Shown here: one piece after another, positions 1 to 11,597 of the stretch | Layout: every line of letters starts with the position of its first letter | Numbering within the stretch: position 1 is the first letter of the stretch | Source: Sphingomonas sp. EC-HK361 | Lineage (GTDB): Bacteria > Pseudomonadota > Alphaproteobacteria > Sphingomonadales > Sphingomonadaceae | DNA length: 64,000 bases | Assembly (NCBI RefSeq): GCF_902498785.1 | Contig: NZ_LR701493.1 | Location: forward strand, 667,459-731,458 | Direction of reading: 5' to 3' | Position numbers and translations under genes: made by a program | Notes under the pieces: generated by a model | What the model was told of the DNA's origin: nothing | Seen by the model: only the letters and a program-made list of their open reading frames with translations | The model's database searches: none

Positions 1-243
1 CAGGGCTATTACTACTTCCACCACCTCGGCATGGACCGCGACCTGCGCGAGAATTACCGCGGTCATCCGCATTTCGAGGCGTGTGCGGAATTCTGCGAGA
101 AATACGACCAGTCGGCGTTCGATCCCGGATACGAGAGCGCGAAGCTCGATTTCTTCGTCCCCATGGTCCAGCGCGTCTTCGCGAGGCCGATCAATTCGAT
201 CTACGCAAAAGCGGTTGGCGAAGGGGCGAAGGAGGCGGCCTGA
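1..243 (+). CDS. HD-domain (phosphohydrolase-like) protein, C-terminal fragment
   Basis: The reading frame is open from base 1, so the gene begins outside the window; about 80 C-terminal residues are visible. The segment is rich in aromatic residues and acidic pairs and contains HFEACAEFCEKYDQ followed by SAFDP and DFFVPMVQRVF. This resembles the C-terminus of alphaproteobacterial HD-domain proteins of the PhnZ/inositol-oxygenase-like group, but the metal-binding HD motifs lie upstream and cannot be checked. It is followed by a strong hairpin terminator and faces a TonB receptor gene on the other strand. The family assignment is tentative. Confidence 0.6.
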   Translation, partial: QGYYYFHHLGMDRDLRENYRGHPHFEACAEFCEKYDQSAFDPGYESAKLDFFVPMVQRVFARPINSIYAKAVGEGAKEAA

Positions 244-281
244 CGGGCGCCCATTCTGACGCCGCCGTCCCCGAAAACAAG

Positions 282-320
282 AAGGCCGCCGCTCCGTATT
301 CGGAACGGCGGCCTTTTTTT
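282..320 (+). terminator. Rho-independent terminator between convergent genes
   Basis: A 10-bp perfect stem (282-291 with 306-315, AAGGCCGCCG / CGGCGGCCTT) extends with an imperfect CTCCG/CGGAA section and ends in a run of seven T on the plus strand. It sits 40 bp after the stop of the HD-domain fragment. On the minus strand the stem is followed by TTCTTGTTTTC, so it may also serve the TonB receptor gene ending at 341. Confidence 0.85.
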
Positions 321-340
321 GTGGCCCGTGGGCTACGCGC

Positions 341-3300
341 TTAGAAGGTGAAGCGCGCGCCGATGCGGATCAGGTAGAGCGACTGCGCAGCAAAGATGTT
401 CTTCTCGCGCGGCTCGACGTAGCTCGAGTAACGATACTGGACGCAGGGCTGGGTCGGCGACGTGTTGATCTGCGCCGCCGTTGGCGTCGTTCCAGTCGCG
501 ACCGCCGAGCTAAGGCACTGCACGCGCACTGCGTCGGCCGTGCCCGGGAAGCTTGCCTGGCGGACGCCACCCCAATCCTTGTTCAGCAGATTGGGCAGGT
601 TCTCGATGTCGCCGAAGATCGAAACGCGCGATCCGCCTATGAAGGTCGGCAGTTCCTGCTCGAGGTGGAGGTCGATGCGGGTGAAGGCGCGCGCGCGCGC
701 GATGTTCTTCGCCGCGATCGTCCCGCGATAGTCCTTCAGCTTGCTGTTGTTAATCAGCGTTTCGAGCGACGTCTGGGTCGCCGTGCTGTCGTAGCTGACG
801 ATCGGGTCGGTTGTCCCGGTCGGCACGTAGAGCAGGTAACGGTTGTTGTTCAGGAGCGTGCCGAACACGACCGACCGGTTGGTCGTGTTGTCCTGCATCG
901 TGAAGCTGTACGGACGGCCCGCGCGGGTTTCGCCGAACAGCTGGAACGTGGTCTTGTAGTCGCCGAAGAACGCATGGTCGTAGCCGAGGCTATACTTGAA
1001 CTGCCATGCCGCCTGATCGCTCGACGTGCCATAGGCGGGGAAGTTCGGGTCCGACATCGCCTGGTTGGCGTAGTTGGAGTTGATGGTCGACGAAGTCGCC
1101 GCGGCGACGTCCTTGACGTTCTGGTAGGTGTAGCTGCCGCCCAGCGAAAGACCCCAGTCGAAGGTCTTGTCGAAGCGGACGACCGCGATGTGTGCGCGAC
1201 CCTTCGAGGTGTTCGTCAGCAGGATGTCGTAGTTGTTGTCGGTGGTGATCCGGGTGCCGCCGATCGTCTGGCCGATGGTGACCGCATTGTAGCGCGGGCG
1301 ACCGTCAGGCAGGGTGCCGACGCGTTGCGAACGGATGTCCGTAAAGGCCAGACCCTGGAGCGTGTCGGTGTAGACATAATCCGCGCCGAAATCGATCCCG
1401 AAGAACCGGTAATCAGCCGAGAACGTCGCCTTCAGCACCGACGGAAGGCGGAAGTCCTGGTCAAGCGCACCGGTGCTGCTGAGCGGCAGGGTGGACGCAT
1501 TGTTGACCGCATACTGCTGGACAGAAGCCGGGATCGTCTTGCCGTTCACATTGTTCAGTGCGTCGGTGCAGATGTTCGCCGCTACGCCGCCGGTGCACGT
1601 GTCGGTTGTGCCGTTGCGCGAAATCGTGACGCGGTTCGACAGGATCGTGTTCGAGAAGCTGTTCGACAGATAGATGTCGGGCGAACCGCCGCCGAAGACG
1701 CCGACGCCGCCGCGCAGCTTCAGGTTGCGGGCCGGCTTGTAATCGAAGCTGATGCGCGGCTGGAAGTTGTCGAGGCCCTTGTATGTCTGCGTGTTCGGGA
1801 AGCCGTAGCGGCTGAGGAAATACGGGTTGAGCGTCGGCGTGCTGCGCATCCCGTACAGATCGTAACGGATGCCGTACGTGAAGGTCAGATTGTCGAGGAT
1901 CCGCCAGTCGTCCTGGAAGCCGAAGGTATACTGACTGTATTTGAACTCTGCAGCGGCACCGTCATACTGGCCGTTGAGCGGGCTGGCGTAAATGAGCTGG
2001 CTGGCGCGTCCGGCGTTATAGTCTGCCAGCGAGTCGAAGTAATAGCCACCGGCGCTATACTGCAGGAAGTTGTTCGAGGTCCGGTTTTCAGAGAACTCGC
2101 CGAGCAGCTTGATCTCGTGATCGCCCGCATTGTAGCGCGCGAGCAGCGACCCCGCCCAGGTATCAAAGAACAGCGTGTTCGTCTGGCGGCTGATATCCGG
2201 GCCGTAGAAGACGCGCGGTGTGCCGGTCGAGCAGGCCGAGTTGTTCGACGTGTTGGCGGCTCCCGAAGGAGTCGTCGCGCCGGTGGGATCAAGGCAGACG
2301 CCGAACTGCGCGAAGCCGCGGCCCAGCAGCGGCTCCTGGCCACGCTTCGTGCTGCGATAGATGAACCGGCCTTCGGTCGACAGGTTGTCGGTCCAGTCCG
2401 AGTTCAGCTGGAGAATGCCGGCGCGCAGCAATTCGGTGGTGGCGTAAGCATTGGACTCGAGCCCGAGCGAGGGGCTGCTGCCCGACGCCGTGGTGTTCTG
2501 CAGCGCGGTGAAGGTGTCGTAAGCGTTGACATAGGACAACGACAGACGCTGACCATCCGTAATGTTCCAGTCGATCCGCCCGACGATCTTCTCGTCCTTG
2601 TTGGGGTTGATCGCCAGAACAGTGCCGGGGTTGTAGCCATAACGGCTGTTCGCCGTCGCGACGACGCCCGCCACTGCCGCATCGGTCAGGTTCTGCACGC
2701 CCGACGCCGACGACGGCGAGAACGGCCGCGGGTCGGTGTTCCGCTCGGCCGAAACCATGAAGAACAGCTTGTCCGGGATGATCGGCCCACGCAGCGTCGC
2801 GCCGTAGGTCTCGCTCTTGTATTTCGGCAGGACGAGAGTCGTCGAACCGATTTCCTTGCCCTGAATATCGTCGCGGCTCTGCGAATAGAAACCAGTGCCG
2901 TGGAACGTGTTGTCGCCGGACAGCAGGACGGTATCGATCGCGCCACCCTGGAAACCGCCCTGGCGGATGTCGTAAGGGGCGATCGAGATCGAAACCTGGC
3001 CGATCGCATCGAACGGAATCGGGCCGCGACCGGTCGGGCTCGCATCAGGATTCAGGCCGAAGCTGTCGCCGACCTGCACGCCGTTGATAGTGAACCGGTT
3101 GAAGCGCGGATTGACGCCCGCAAAGCTGACCGCGCGGCTGTTGGTGAGATCGAGCGAAGCGAAGGGGCTGCGACGCTCGATGTCACGAATGTCACGGTTG
3201 ACCGAGGCCACCTTGCGAACGTCGGCCTGTGTCAGCACCGTCTGGGGACCATCGGAGGTCACGCCTGCGCCCTTGATCGACGATGCGGTGACAACGATGT

Positions 3301-3643
3301 CGCCACCCTGCTCGGTCGCTGCCAGCTCGATCGGCAGATCATAGGACTGCTGAACAACGGTATAGATATCGGTGACCGAGGTGTTGCCCTGCGCGCTCGT
3401 CACATCAACGGTGTACGGACCGCCGGCGCGAAGGCCGTTGGCGGTGAAGCCGCCGGTTGCGTCGGTCGTGGTGGTCGATTTCGTGCCCGAAGGGACGTTC
3501 GTGATCGTGACCTGCGCTCCCGCTACCGGCGCACCGTTGGCAGTGACCGAGCCGCGAATCGACGAGGTGGTGTCCTGCGCCATTGCGGCTGCCGGAATCA
3601 CGAGCGCAGCGACGGCCACGCCCAGAAAAAGGTTGTTTCGCAT
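341..3643 (-). CDS. TonB-dependent outer-membrane receptor, Oar-like, with N-terminal carboxypeptidase-regulatory-like domain
   Basis: Outer-membrane beta-barrel receptor of about 1100 residues. A signal peptide ends at about AAAMAQ. A carboxypeptidase-regulatory-like fold follows (about residues 30-110, beginning SIRGSVTANG), then a plug domain (about 120-260, with FTINGVQVGDSFG) and a long barrel ending in the typical aromatic terminus RFTF. The Oar-type layout is common in sphingomonads, and the ligand cannot be read from the sequence. Start choice: the AAGGGG Shine-Dalgarno at 3654-3659 is only about 1 nt before the ATG at 3652 but about 10 nt before the ATG at 3643, so MRNNLFLG is preferred over MKFMRNN. 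There is no neighbouring transporter or regulator gene. Confidence 0.9.
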   Translation of the reverse strand: MRNNLFLGVAVAALVIPAAAMAQDTTSSIRGSVTANGAPVAGAQVTITNVPSGTKSTTTTDATGGFTANGLRAGGPYTVDVTSAQGNTSVTDIYTVVQQSYDLPIELAATEQGGDIVVTASSIKGAGVTSDGPQTVLTQADVRKVASVNRDIRDIERRSPFASLDLTNSRAVSFAGVNPRFNRFTINGVQVGDSFGLNPDASPTGRGPIPFDAIGQVSISIAPYDIRQGGFQGGAIDTVLLSGDNTFHGTGFYSQSRDDIQGKEIGSTTLVLPKYKSETYGATLRGPIIPDKLFFMVSAERNTDPRPFSPSSASGVQNLTDAAVAGVVATANSRYGYNPGTVLAINPNKDEKIVGRIDWNITDGQRLSLSYVNAYDTFTALQNTTASGSSPSLGLESNAYATTELLRAGILQLNSDWTDNLSTEGRFIYRSTKRGQEPLLGRGFAQFGVCLDPTGATTPSGAANTSNNSACSTGTPRVFYGPDISRQTNTLFFDTWAGSLLARYNAGDHEIKLLGEFSENRTSNNFLQYSAGGYYFDSLADYNAGRASQLIYASPLNGQYDGAAAEFKYSQYTFGFQDDWRILDNLTFTYGIRYDLYGMRSTPTLNPYFLSRYGFPNTQTYKGLDNFQPRISFDYKPARNLKLRGGVGVFGGGSPDIYLSNSFSNTILSNRVTISRNGTTDTCTGGVAANICTDALNNVNGKTIPASVQQYAVNNASTLPLSSTGALDQDFRLPSVLKATFSADYRFFGIDFGADYVYTDTLQGLAFTDIRSQRVGTLPDGRPRYNAVTIGQTIGGTRITTDNNYDILLTNTSKGRAHIAVVRFDKTFDWGLSLGGSYTYQNVKDVAAATSSTINSNYANQAMSDPNFPAYGTSSDQAAWQFKYSLGYDHAFFGDYKTTFQLFGETRAGRPYSFTMQDNTTNRSVVFGTLLNNNRYLLYVPTGTTDPIVSYDSTATQTSLETLINNSKLKDYRGTIAAKNIARARAFTRIDLHLEQELPTFIGGSRVSIFGDIENLPNLLNKDWGGVRQASFPGTADAVRVQCLSSAVATGTTPTAAQINTSPTQPCVQYRYSSYVEPREKNIFAAQSLYLIRIGARFTF

Positions 3644-3833
3644 GAATTTCATTCCCCTTGGCGCGACGCGCTACCGGCCGATGACTGATCGGTCCGCCAC
3701 ATGCGCCCCCTGAACGCTGATTATTTCGATTCGATGACAGGTTCCACCGGAGTCTGAATCGCCGATGACTCGGTCATGCCGCGTTGCAAAAAGGCGACAG
3801 TTCGCGCCGCTTTTCGGCCATATTCCTTGATGG

Positions 3834-5927
<2,094 letters not shown>

Positions 5928-5968
5928 CTAGGAGGGGCTGCGACGACGATCAAGAGCGAGGATGGACG

Positions 5969-6820
5969 ATGCGGGCGATCCGGTGGCTGATGGCGATGCT
6001 CGGGCTTGTCCTGGGACTGACGACGCTGGCGGGCGCGGCGTGTGCGCGCGACGCCGCACCGCTTCGGGTGATGACTTTCAACGTCCGCGTCGCGGTTGCC
6101 AGCGACGGCGCGAACGACTGGCCGCACCGCCGCGATCTGTTCGCGCAGACGATCCGCGCCGCCGACCCCGACCTGTTCGGCACGCAGGAGCTGAAGCAGG
6201 AACAGGCCGACGATATCGCCACGCGCCTGCCCGCCTATCGCTGGTTCGGGATCGATCGCCGCGGCGGGAATGGCGACGAGCATATGGGGATCTTCTACCG
6301 CCCGGATCGGCTGAAGGTGATCGAATCGGGCAATTTCTGGCTTTCCGATACGCCCGATGTTCCCGGGAGCATCACCTGGGGTCACCCGCTGCCCCGCATG
6401 GTCACCTGGGCGCTGTTCGAGCGCAAGGACGGCCGTCGTTTCTACCATTTCAACACCCATTTCCCCTACCGCGACGAGGACGAAGCCGCGCGTACGAAGG
6501 GCGCGGCGCTGATCCTGAAGCGGATCGAGGCGCTGCCGAAGGACGTGCCGGTGGTGCTGACTGGCGACTTCAACACGGTCGCGTCGAGCGAGGCGCACAA
6601 GCTGCTTGCCGGTCCGCTGACCGATGCGCGGATTGCGGCACCGCGCAAGGCCGGTCCCGATCCGACCTTCCACGATTTCACTGGCAACGCCGACAAGCGG
6701 ATCGACTGGATCCTTGTCCGCGGCTTCCGCCCAATGTCGGTCGAGACGGTAACGACGCACCGTGGAGCCCTGTATCCGTCTGATCACTTCCCGGTGTTCG
6801 CCACGCTGGCTTGGAAGTAG
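5969..6820 (+). CDS. Secreted endonuclease/exonuclease/phosphatase-family protein
   Basis: A 283-residue protein with an N-terminal signal peptide (hydrophobic MLGLVLGLTTLAGAACA). It carries the metal-dependent DNase I-like fold: LRVMTFNVR near the mature N-terminus, GTQEL with the metal-binding glutamate, FNTHFPYRDEDE, the central TGDFNTVASSE motif, and SDHFPVFATL at the C-terminus. The family includes nucleases, phosphodiesterases and phosphatases, so the substrate is unknown; export to the periplasm is inferred. The ATG at 5969 is chosen because it opens directly into the signal peptide; upstream in-frame sequence is antisense to ligA. Confidence 0.9.
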   Translation: MRAIRWLMAMLGLVLGLTTLAGAACARDAAPLRVMTFNVRVAVASDGANDWPHRRDLFAQTIRAADPDLFGTQELKQEQADDIATRLPAYRWFGIDRRGGNGDEHMGIFYRPDRLKVIESGNFWLSDTPDVPGSITWGHPLPRMVTWALFERKDGRRFYHFNTHFPYRDEDEAARTKGAALILKRIEALPKDVPVVLTGDFNTVASSEAHKLLAGPLTDARIAAPRKAGPDPTFHDFTGNADKRIDWILVRGFRPMSVETVTTHRGALYPSDHFPVFATLAWK

Positions 6821-6856
6821 TTCCCGGCACGCCGCACCGCCATCGGCGCCTGCCGC

Positions 6857-7108
6857 TCAATCCAGGATGTGCGGCAGGTTCCGGTGGATGCCGTCGAGAC
6901 GATCCTCGAAGCCGCCCGCACCATAGTCCTTGCTGTAGCGCCTGATCTTTTCGACCTGCTCGGACGTCAGAACGATTTCGTTCTTTTTCGGGTCGAACGC
7001 CTTTTGAAGGGACCGAAGGAGGCTTTGAAATCCCCCCGACCCGTTGACCGGCCGCATCAGCGCGCTCGCTTCTTCGGCGTTCAATGTCGCATGATAGATC
7101 GACGTCAT
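6857..7108 (-). CDS. Small conserved hypothetical protein
   Basis: An 83-residue polar protein starting MTSIYHATLNAEEA and containing RPVNGSGGFQSLLRSLQ, a lysine-rich DPKKNE segment and RRYSKDYGAGGFEDRL. It has no signal peptide or membrane segment. The frame continues upstream to an ATG at 7186 that overlaps the recN stop, but those 26 extra residues look unconstrained. The ATG at 7108 matches the start of a short alphaproteobacterial protein family of unknown function that I recall. It lies just downstream of recN in the same direction and may be co-transcribed. Confidence 0.65.
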   Translation of the reverse strand: MTSIYHATLNAEEASALMRPVNGSGGFQSLLRSLQKAFDPKKNEIVLTSEQVEKIRRYSKDYGAGGFEDRLDGIHRNLPHILD

Positions 7109-7173
7109 GGGGTTTGCCTGCGTTGCCGAATTTCCGGGCTGTGCTTGTAAGGCCAGGATCAGGGCGTATCGAA

Positions 7174-8838
7174 TCATCCCACCCATAATGGTTCAATCAG
7201 TCGCTCGGCCTGCGCGCGTGCTTCGTCGGTGATCGTCGCGCCCGACAGCATCCGTGCGATCTCCTCGCGGCGCTCGCCATCGCCGAGCGCGCGGACGCCG
7301 GTGCGGGTGACGGTGCCGTCATGGCTCTTGGCGATCAGCAGGTGCGCCGCGCCCCGCGCGGCGACCTGCGGGCTGTGCGTGACCACCAGCAACTGCGTGC
7401 GCTCGGCGAGCCGCGCCAGCCGGTCGCCGATCGCGGAGGCGACCGCGCCGCCGACCCCGCGGTCGATCTCGTCGAACACCATCGTCGTCGCGGAGCCTTC
7501 CTCGGCCAGCGCGACCTTGAGGGCGAGGATGAAGCGCGAGAGTTCGCCGCCGCTTGCGATCTTGATGAGCGGGGCAAAGGGCGCGCCGGGGTTCGTCGCG
7601 ATCTCGAACTCGACGCGGTCCTTGCCTGCGGCGGACCAGTTTTCCTCGCTCGCGGGGGCAACGACGGTGCGGAAGCGTGCGGCGTCGAGCTTGAGCGGTG
7701 CAAGCTCGCCCGCGACCGCTTTGTCGAGACGCGTCGCGGCCGCCTCGCGCGCCGCCGTCAGCGCCGCTGCGGCATCGCCATAACCGCGCTGTGCCTTCGC
7801 AAGCGCCGCACGCAATTGCGCGACGCCGCCTTCGCCGGCATCGAGCCGATCGAGCCGTGTGCGCAGGTCTGCGGCCAGCGCCGCGAGATCGTCGGGCTGA
7901 ACCCGGTGCTTGCGCGCCATGCCGCGCAGGTCGAACAGCCGCGCCTCATCGTCTTCCAGTGCGCGTTCGTCATAGATGAAGGCGGAGCGCGCCTCGCGCA
8001 GCCGGTCCTCGGCCACCGCGCCTTCGATCACCGCGCGGTCGATGGCGGCGAGCGCGTCGGCGAGCGCGGGATGATCGGTAGCGATCCGTTCGAGCACCCG
8101 TGCGGCCTGGCGAAGCTGGGCAAGCCCGCCGTCCGAGCCTTCGAGAAAACCTTCCGTCGCGCGCAGATCGTCGGTGACCTTTTCGGCGCGCTGCATCGCG
8201 CGGCGCTTGTCGGCGAGCGTCTCCTCCTCGCCGGGTTCGGGAGCGAGCCGCTCCAGCTCGGCCACCGCATGTTCCAGCCATTCGCGGTCGCGGGCTGCGG
8301 TTTCGATCTCTGCCTCGGCGGCGGCAAGCGCGCCCTCCGCCGCGCGCAGCGTCGCCCAGGCATCGGCAACGCCGCGTGTATCGATCCGCCCAAACGCGTC
8401 GAGCAGCGCGCGGTGGCCGCGCGGGTTCAGCAGGCCGCGCTCGTCATGCTGGCCGTGGATTTCGACAAGCAGCGCGCCGAGTTCACGCAGCAGCGCCGCC
8501 GAGGCCGGCTGGTCGTTGACGAAGCCGCGGCTGCCGCCATCGGCCTTTACCACGCGGCGCACGATCAGCGGCTCGCCCGCCTCGACCTCCATGGCGCCGT
8601 CGGAGAGAAAGGCGGCGGCCGAGGGTGTCATGTCGAACGTCGCGGTCACGCTTGCCTGCGCGGCGCCGTGCCGGACGAGCGCGCTGTCGCCACGTCCACC
8701 GAGCGCGAGGCCGAGCGCATCGAGCAGGATCGACTTGCCGGCGCCGGTTTCGCCCGTCAGCACACCGAGTCCCGTGGTGAAATCGAGGTCGAGCGCCTCG
8801 ATCAGCACCACGTCGCGGATGGATAGTGCGGTCAGCAT
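7174..8838 (-). CDS. recN: DNA repair protein RecN (SMC-like ATPase)
   Basis: RecN acts in recombinational repair of double-strand breaks. The 554-residue product has the Walker A loop GETGAGKS near residue 33, a long coiled-coil middle rich in alanine, glutamate and arginine (about 150-380), the ABC signature region ASGGELSRFILALK (about residue 425) and Walker B VFDEIDRGVGG. The start MLTALSIRDVVLIE is the family's usual N-terminus, so the further 27 residues open upstream to 8919 are not used. bamD lies upstream in the same direction, separated by a palindromic repeat. Confidence 0.95.
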   Translation of the reverse strand: MLTALSIRDVVLIEALDLDFTTGLGVLTGETGAGKSILLDALGLALGGRGDSALVRHGAAQASVTATFDMTPSAAAFLSDGAMEVEAGEPLIVRRVVKADGGSRGFVNDQPASAALLRELGALLVEIHGQHDERGLLNPRGHRALLDAFGRIDTRGVADAWATLRAAEGALAAAEAEIETAARDREWLEHAVAELERLAPEPGEEETLADKRRAMQRAEKVTDDLRATEGFLEGSDGGLAQLRQAARVLERIATDHPALADALAAIDRAVIEGAVAEDRLREARSAFIYDERALEDDEARLFDLRGMARKHRVQPDDLAALAADLRTRLDRLDAGEGGVAQLRAALAKAQRGYGDAAAALTAAREAAATRLDKAVAGELAPLKLDAARFRTVVAPASEENWSAAGKDRVEFEIATNPGAPFAPLIKIASGGELSRFILALKVALAEEGSATTMVFDEIDRGVGGAVASAIGDRLARLAERTQLLVVTHSPQVAARGAAHLLIAKSHDGTVTRTGVRALGDGERREEIARMLSGATITDEARAQAERLIEPLWVG

Positions 8839-8947
8839 CGCGGCGTCATAGCGGCTTTTCGCGCACGCCGTGACCCCTTTTGTTCCGCGCCCTGCCGGCG
8901 ATCCTCCCGCTTGGAACAAACCGACATTCAGCGGCCGTTCTTAAAAT

Positions 8948-9061
8948 CCTCCCCCGCCAGGGGGAGGTGGGCCGCGCAGCGGCTCGGAGGGGGCGGTAAG
9001 CGATCACGATCGTTTCGTGTCCTCCCCCTCCGTCAGCTTCGCTGCCCCCCTGGCGGGGGGG
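8948..9061. repeat. Intergenic palindromic repeat element
   Basis: Two GC-rich arms (CCTCCCCCGCCAGGGGGAGG and CCTCCCCCTCCG...CCCCCTGGCGGGGGG) form an imperfect inverted repeat of about 115 bp between recN and bamD. Of the elements in this window it is one of several unrelated palindromic families; the layout suggests a mobile palindromic unit that could fold at the RNA level. No coding content. Confidence 0.75.
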
Positions 9062-9084
9062 CCAAGCATGAATGTCGATACGTG

Positions 9085-10116
9085 TTAGTTGCCGGGCGTG
9101 TTGTCGGGTTCGGGCGCGGGCGTGGGTTCCGGCGCAGGCGCGGTGGGGTTGCTCGTCTGGCCGCCGGTCGTCGCGGGCGTCGGCGCGGACGGCGCCTGCG
9201 CTTCGGGGGTCTTGTTCGTGTCGCCGGTATTGTCGGGCAGCACCTCGACCTCGCGGCGCCTGGGCGGTGCGGCTTGCGTCTTGATGTCGATCACCGCCTG
9301 GCCCGGAGCGAGCGGGGCGATCGGCTGGACGGGGTTCTCGCCAAGCAGATCATAGGCGCGCTTGTACCAGAAGGTGCCGGGATAGTTCGCGCCGAGAACG
9401 GCGGCCGACTTCTTCGCCTCCTCGCGCGTGCCGAGCGCCAGATAGGTTTCGGTCAGCCGCATCAGCGCCTCGGGCGCATGGGTGGTCGTCTGGTAATCGT
9501 CGATGACCTTGCGGAAGCGCAGCGTCGCAGCAAGCCACTGGCGGCGGCGTTCGTAGAAGCGGCCGACCTCCATCTCCTTGCCCGCCAGGTGATCGCGCAC
9601 GAGATCGATCTTCAGCCGCGCGTCGGCGGCGTAGCGGGTGTTCGGGTAACGACGGACGAGTTCGCCGAGCGCGTCCTGCGCCTGCTGGGTGATCTTCTGG
9701 TCACGCGTGACGTCGCTGATCTGTTCGTAATAGCACAAAGCGACGAGATAATAGGCATAGGGCGCGTCGCGGCTGCCCGGATGGATCGACAGGAAGCGCT
9801 GCGCGGACTGGATCGCCTGGGTGTAGTCGGTGTTCAGATAATAGCTGAACGCGCCCATCAGCTGCGCGCGACGCGCCCAGACCGAATAGGGGTGCTGGCG
9901 CTCCACCTCGTCGAACAGCGCGGCGGCTTCCTTGTAGCGGTGCTGATCGAGCCGCAGCTTCGCGCTGGAATACAGCGTACCGACATCGCGCGCGACATAG
10001 GGCAGGTCGCCCTTCGAACGATTGCGCGCGCAGCCGGCGATGGGAAGCGCGACGAGCGCGATGAGCGCGAGCGCGAGCGGGCGATGTGCCATGGAGCGGG
10101 TGGGGGTGATACGCAT
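9085..10116 (-). CDS. bamD: Outer-membrane protein assembly factor BamD (lipoprotein)
   Basis: Lipoprotein partner of BamA in inserting beta-barrel proteins into the outer membrane. The 343-residue product has a signal peptide with lipobox LPIAGC and then TPR-like helical repeats of the YfiO family (SSAKLRLDQHRYKEAAALFDEV, QRFLSIHPGS). The last 70 or so residues are a low-complexity proline, alanine, threonine and glutamate tail, longer than in E. coli BamD. The upstream ATG at 10116 is chosen over 10092 because AAGGAG lies about 9 nt ahead of it, and 10092 has no ribosome site. Confidence 0.95.
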   Translation of the reverse strand: MRITPTRSMAHRPLALALIALVALPIAGCARNRSKGDLPYVARDVGTLYSSAKLRLDQHRYKEAAALFDEVERQHPYSVWARRAQLMGAFSYYLNTDYTQAIQSAQRFLSIHPGSRDAPYAYYLVALCYYEQISDVTRDQKITQQAQDALGELVRRYPNTRYAADARLKIDLVRDHLAGKEMEVGRFYERRRQWLAATLRFRKVIDDYQTTTHAPEALMRLTETYLALGTREEAKKSAAVLGANYPGTFWYKRAYDLLGENPVQPIAPLAPGQAVIDIKTQAAPPRRREVEVLPDNTGDTNKTPEAQAPSAPTPATTGGQTSNPTAPAPEPTPAPEPDNTPGN

Positions 10117-10225
10117 CTGTGAGCGCTCCTTAGCGCAAGGCCGCGCCGCCTAACAATCCCTCCCACATGCAACGCGTGCGCATGCTAGGGCGTTCGACGA
10201 CCGGACACTGTTTCGAGGGACGAAC

Positions 10226-11050
10226 ATGACTGCAACCTTGCTGGCCACCAAGCGCGTCGAGAAGCCATGGGGCAGCCATCATCTGTGGCCGGGTTTCCCC
10301 GATCCGGCGCCGGGGGGCGAGAAGATCGGTGAGGTCTGGTTCCAGTCGCCGCATCCGGAAGGGCCCGAGCTGCTCATCAAATATCTCTTCACCAGCGAGA
10401 AACTATCTGTGCAGGATCACCCGTCCGATGCCGAGGCGCAGAAGCGGGGCCTGCCGCGTGGGAAGGACGAATGCTGGCTGATCCTGAAGGCGGAACCCGA
10501 TTCGACGATCGCGATCGGCCCCAAGGCGCCGATGACCGCGGACGAGCTGCGCGAATCGGCGCTCGACGGGTCGATCGAGGACAAGCTCGACTGGAAGCCG
10601 GTGAAGGCGGGCGACTTCTACTATTCGCATTCGGGGGTGATCCACGCGATCGGCAGCGGGCTGACGCTGATCGAGATCCAGCAGAACAGCGACACGACCT
10701 ACCGCCTCTATGATTATGGGCGCCCGCGCGAACTCCACCTCGACGACGGCGTTGCGGTCGCAGAACTAACCCCGTACGTCGCGCCGCCCGCGCCGGGAGA
10801 GGTCGCGGTTGGGCGCACGATTCTGGTCGAGGGGCCGAAATTCGTCCTCGAACGCTGGACCGGCGGCACCCGCGACATTGCGCTGCCCGAGGGGACGCAG
10901 GGCTGGCTGGTGCCGGTGACGGGCAGCGGCACAATCGGCGGCATCGACTTCAAGGCGGGCGAGTGCGTGCTGGTCGAAGGCGAGGAGACGCTGCACGCCC
11001 AGGCGGGGAGCGACTTGCTGTTCGCCTATCCGGGGACGGCACGGATGTAG
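10226..11050 (+). CDS. manA: Class I mannose-6-phosphate isomerase
   Basis: A 274-residue type I phosphomannose isomerase that interconverts mannose 6-phosphate and fructose 6-phosphate. It has the cupin metal site pattern: KLSVQDHPSD, the catalytic GKDECWLIL, YSHSGVIHAIG with a metal-binding histidine, and IEIQQNSDTTYRLYDYGR. It is shorter than the E. coli enzyme, as is usual for the short bacterial form. It is divergent from bamD. A link to the mannosidase operon at 37-41 kb is possible but they are not adjacent. Confidence 0.9.
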   Translation: MTATLLATKRVEKPWGSHHLWPGFPDPAPGGEKIGEVWFQSPHPEGPELLIKYLFTSEKLSVQDHPSDAEAQKRGLPRGKDECWLILKAEPDSTIAIGPKAPMTADELRESALDGSIEDKLDWKPVKAGDFYYSHSGVIHAIGSGLTLIEIQQNSDTTYRLYDYGRPRELHLDDGVAVAELTPYVAPPAPGEVAVGRTILVEGPKFVLERWTGGTRDIALPEGTQGWLVPVTGSGTIGGIDFKAGECVLVEGEETLHAQAGSDLLFAYPGTARM

Positions 11051-11086
11051 CCTGGCCTGTTATCCCCGCCTGCGCAGGGGCGACGG

Positions 11087-11557
11087 TCAAGCATCTATAT
11101 AGATCGCCTCATACCGCACCGGGAAGTTCACCGACCGCGCGATGAAGCACACCCGGTGGATGTCCGCATGGATCGCATCCGCCTTTGCCCTGTCGTTGCC
11201 GGCCGCGAGCGCAATCGTCGGCCGCAGAGTCGCCCCGACATACCGCCCGGCGCCGTCGGGGGTGCTTTCGGCATGACCGACGGGTGTGTCGCGATAGGAA
11301 TGGACGACGATCCCTGCCTCCGACGCGCGGTGGAGATACCAGAGCATGTGACAGGCCGAGAGCGCGGAGAGCAACAGGTCCTCGGGATTGGCGAGCGCCG
11401 GATCGCCGCCGAGCAGCGGGTCGTTTGAGCAATGGATCACGGCGCGGCCCGGCACCGCGATATCCCATGACCGGTCGTAGCCACGATACGACGCTGTTCC
11501 CGTGCCGCGGTTGCCTGTCCAGATGATCGTGCTGATGAAGTCGTGCTGCCTGGCCAC
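11087..11557 (-). CDS. OsmC-family protein (putative organic hydroperoxide reductase)
   Basis: A 156-residue OsmC/Ohr-like protein. The conserved parts are PLLGGDPALANPEDLLLSAL followed by SACHMLWYLH, which holds one of the redox cysteines, and VCFIARSVNFP with the second cysteine near the C-terminus. Members reduce organic peroxides by a cysteine-pair mechanism. No ATG fits; the GTG at 11557 (VARQHDFISTIIWTG) matches the usual family start, whereas the open frame to 11848 overlaps the upstream gene antisense-like and lacks similarity. The ribosome site is weak. Confidence 0.85.
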   Translation of the reverse strand: MARQHDFISTIIWTGNRGTGTASYRGYDRSWDIAVPGRAVIHCSNDPLLGGDPALANPEDLLLSALSACHMLWYLHRASEAGIVVHSYRDTPVGHAESTPDGAGRYVGATLRPTIALAAGNDRAKADAIHADIHRVCFIARSVNFPVRYEAIYIDA

Positions 11558-11597
11558 AGTTTGTCCCAGTAAATGCGCGCGTCGCCCCAGAGGAATG

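Noticed and set aside
665-3688. Plus-strand open frame of about 1000 codons opposite the TonB receptor
   Set aside because: Its sequence is arginine/valine/alanine-rich with no recognisable domain, and it is the antisense of a clear TonB-dependent receptor with signal peptide and barrel; long antisense frames are common at this GC content.
8839-9084. Insertion sequence between recN and bamD
   Set aside because: There is no transposase frame or target duplication, only an imperfect palindromic unit.
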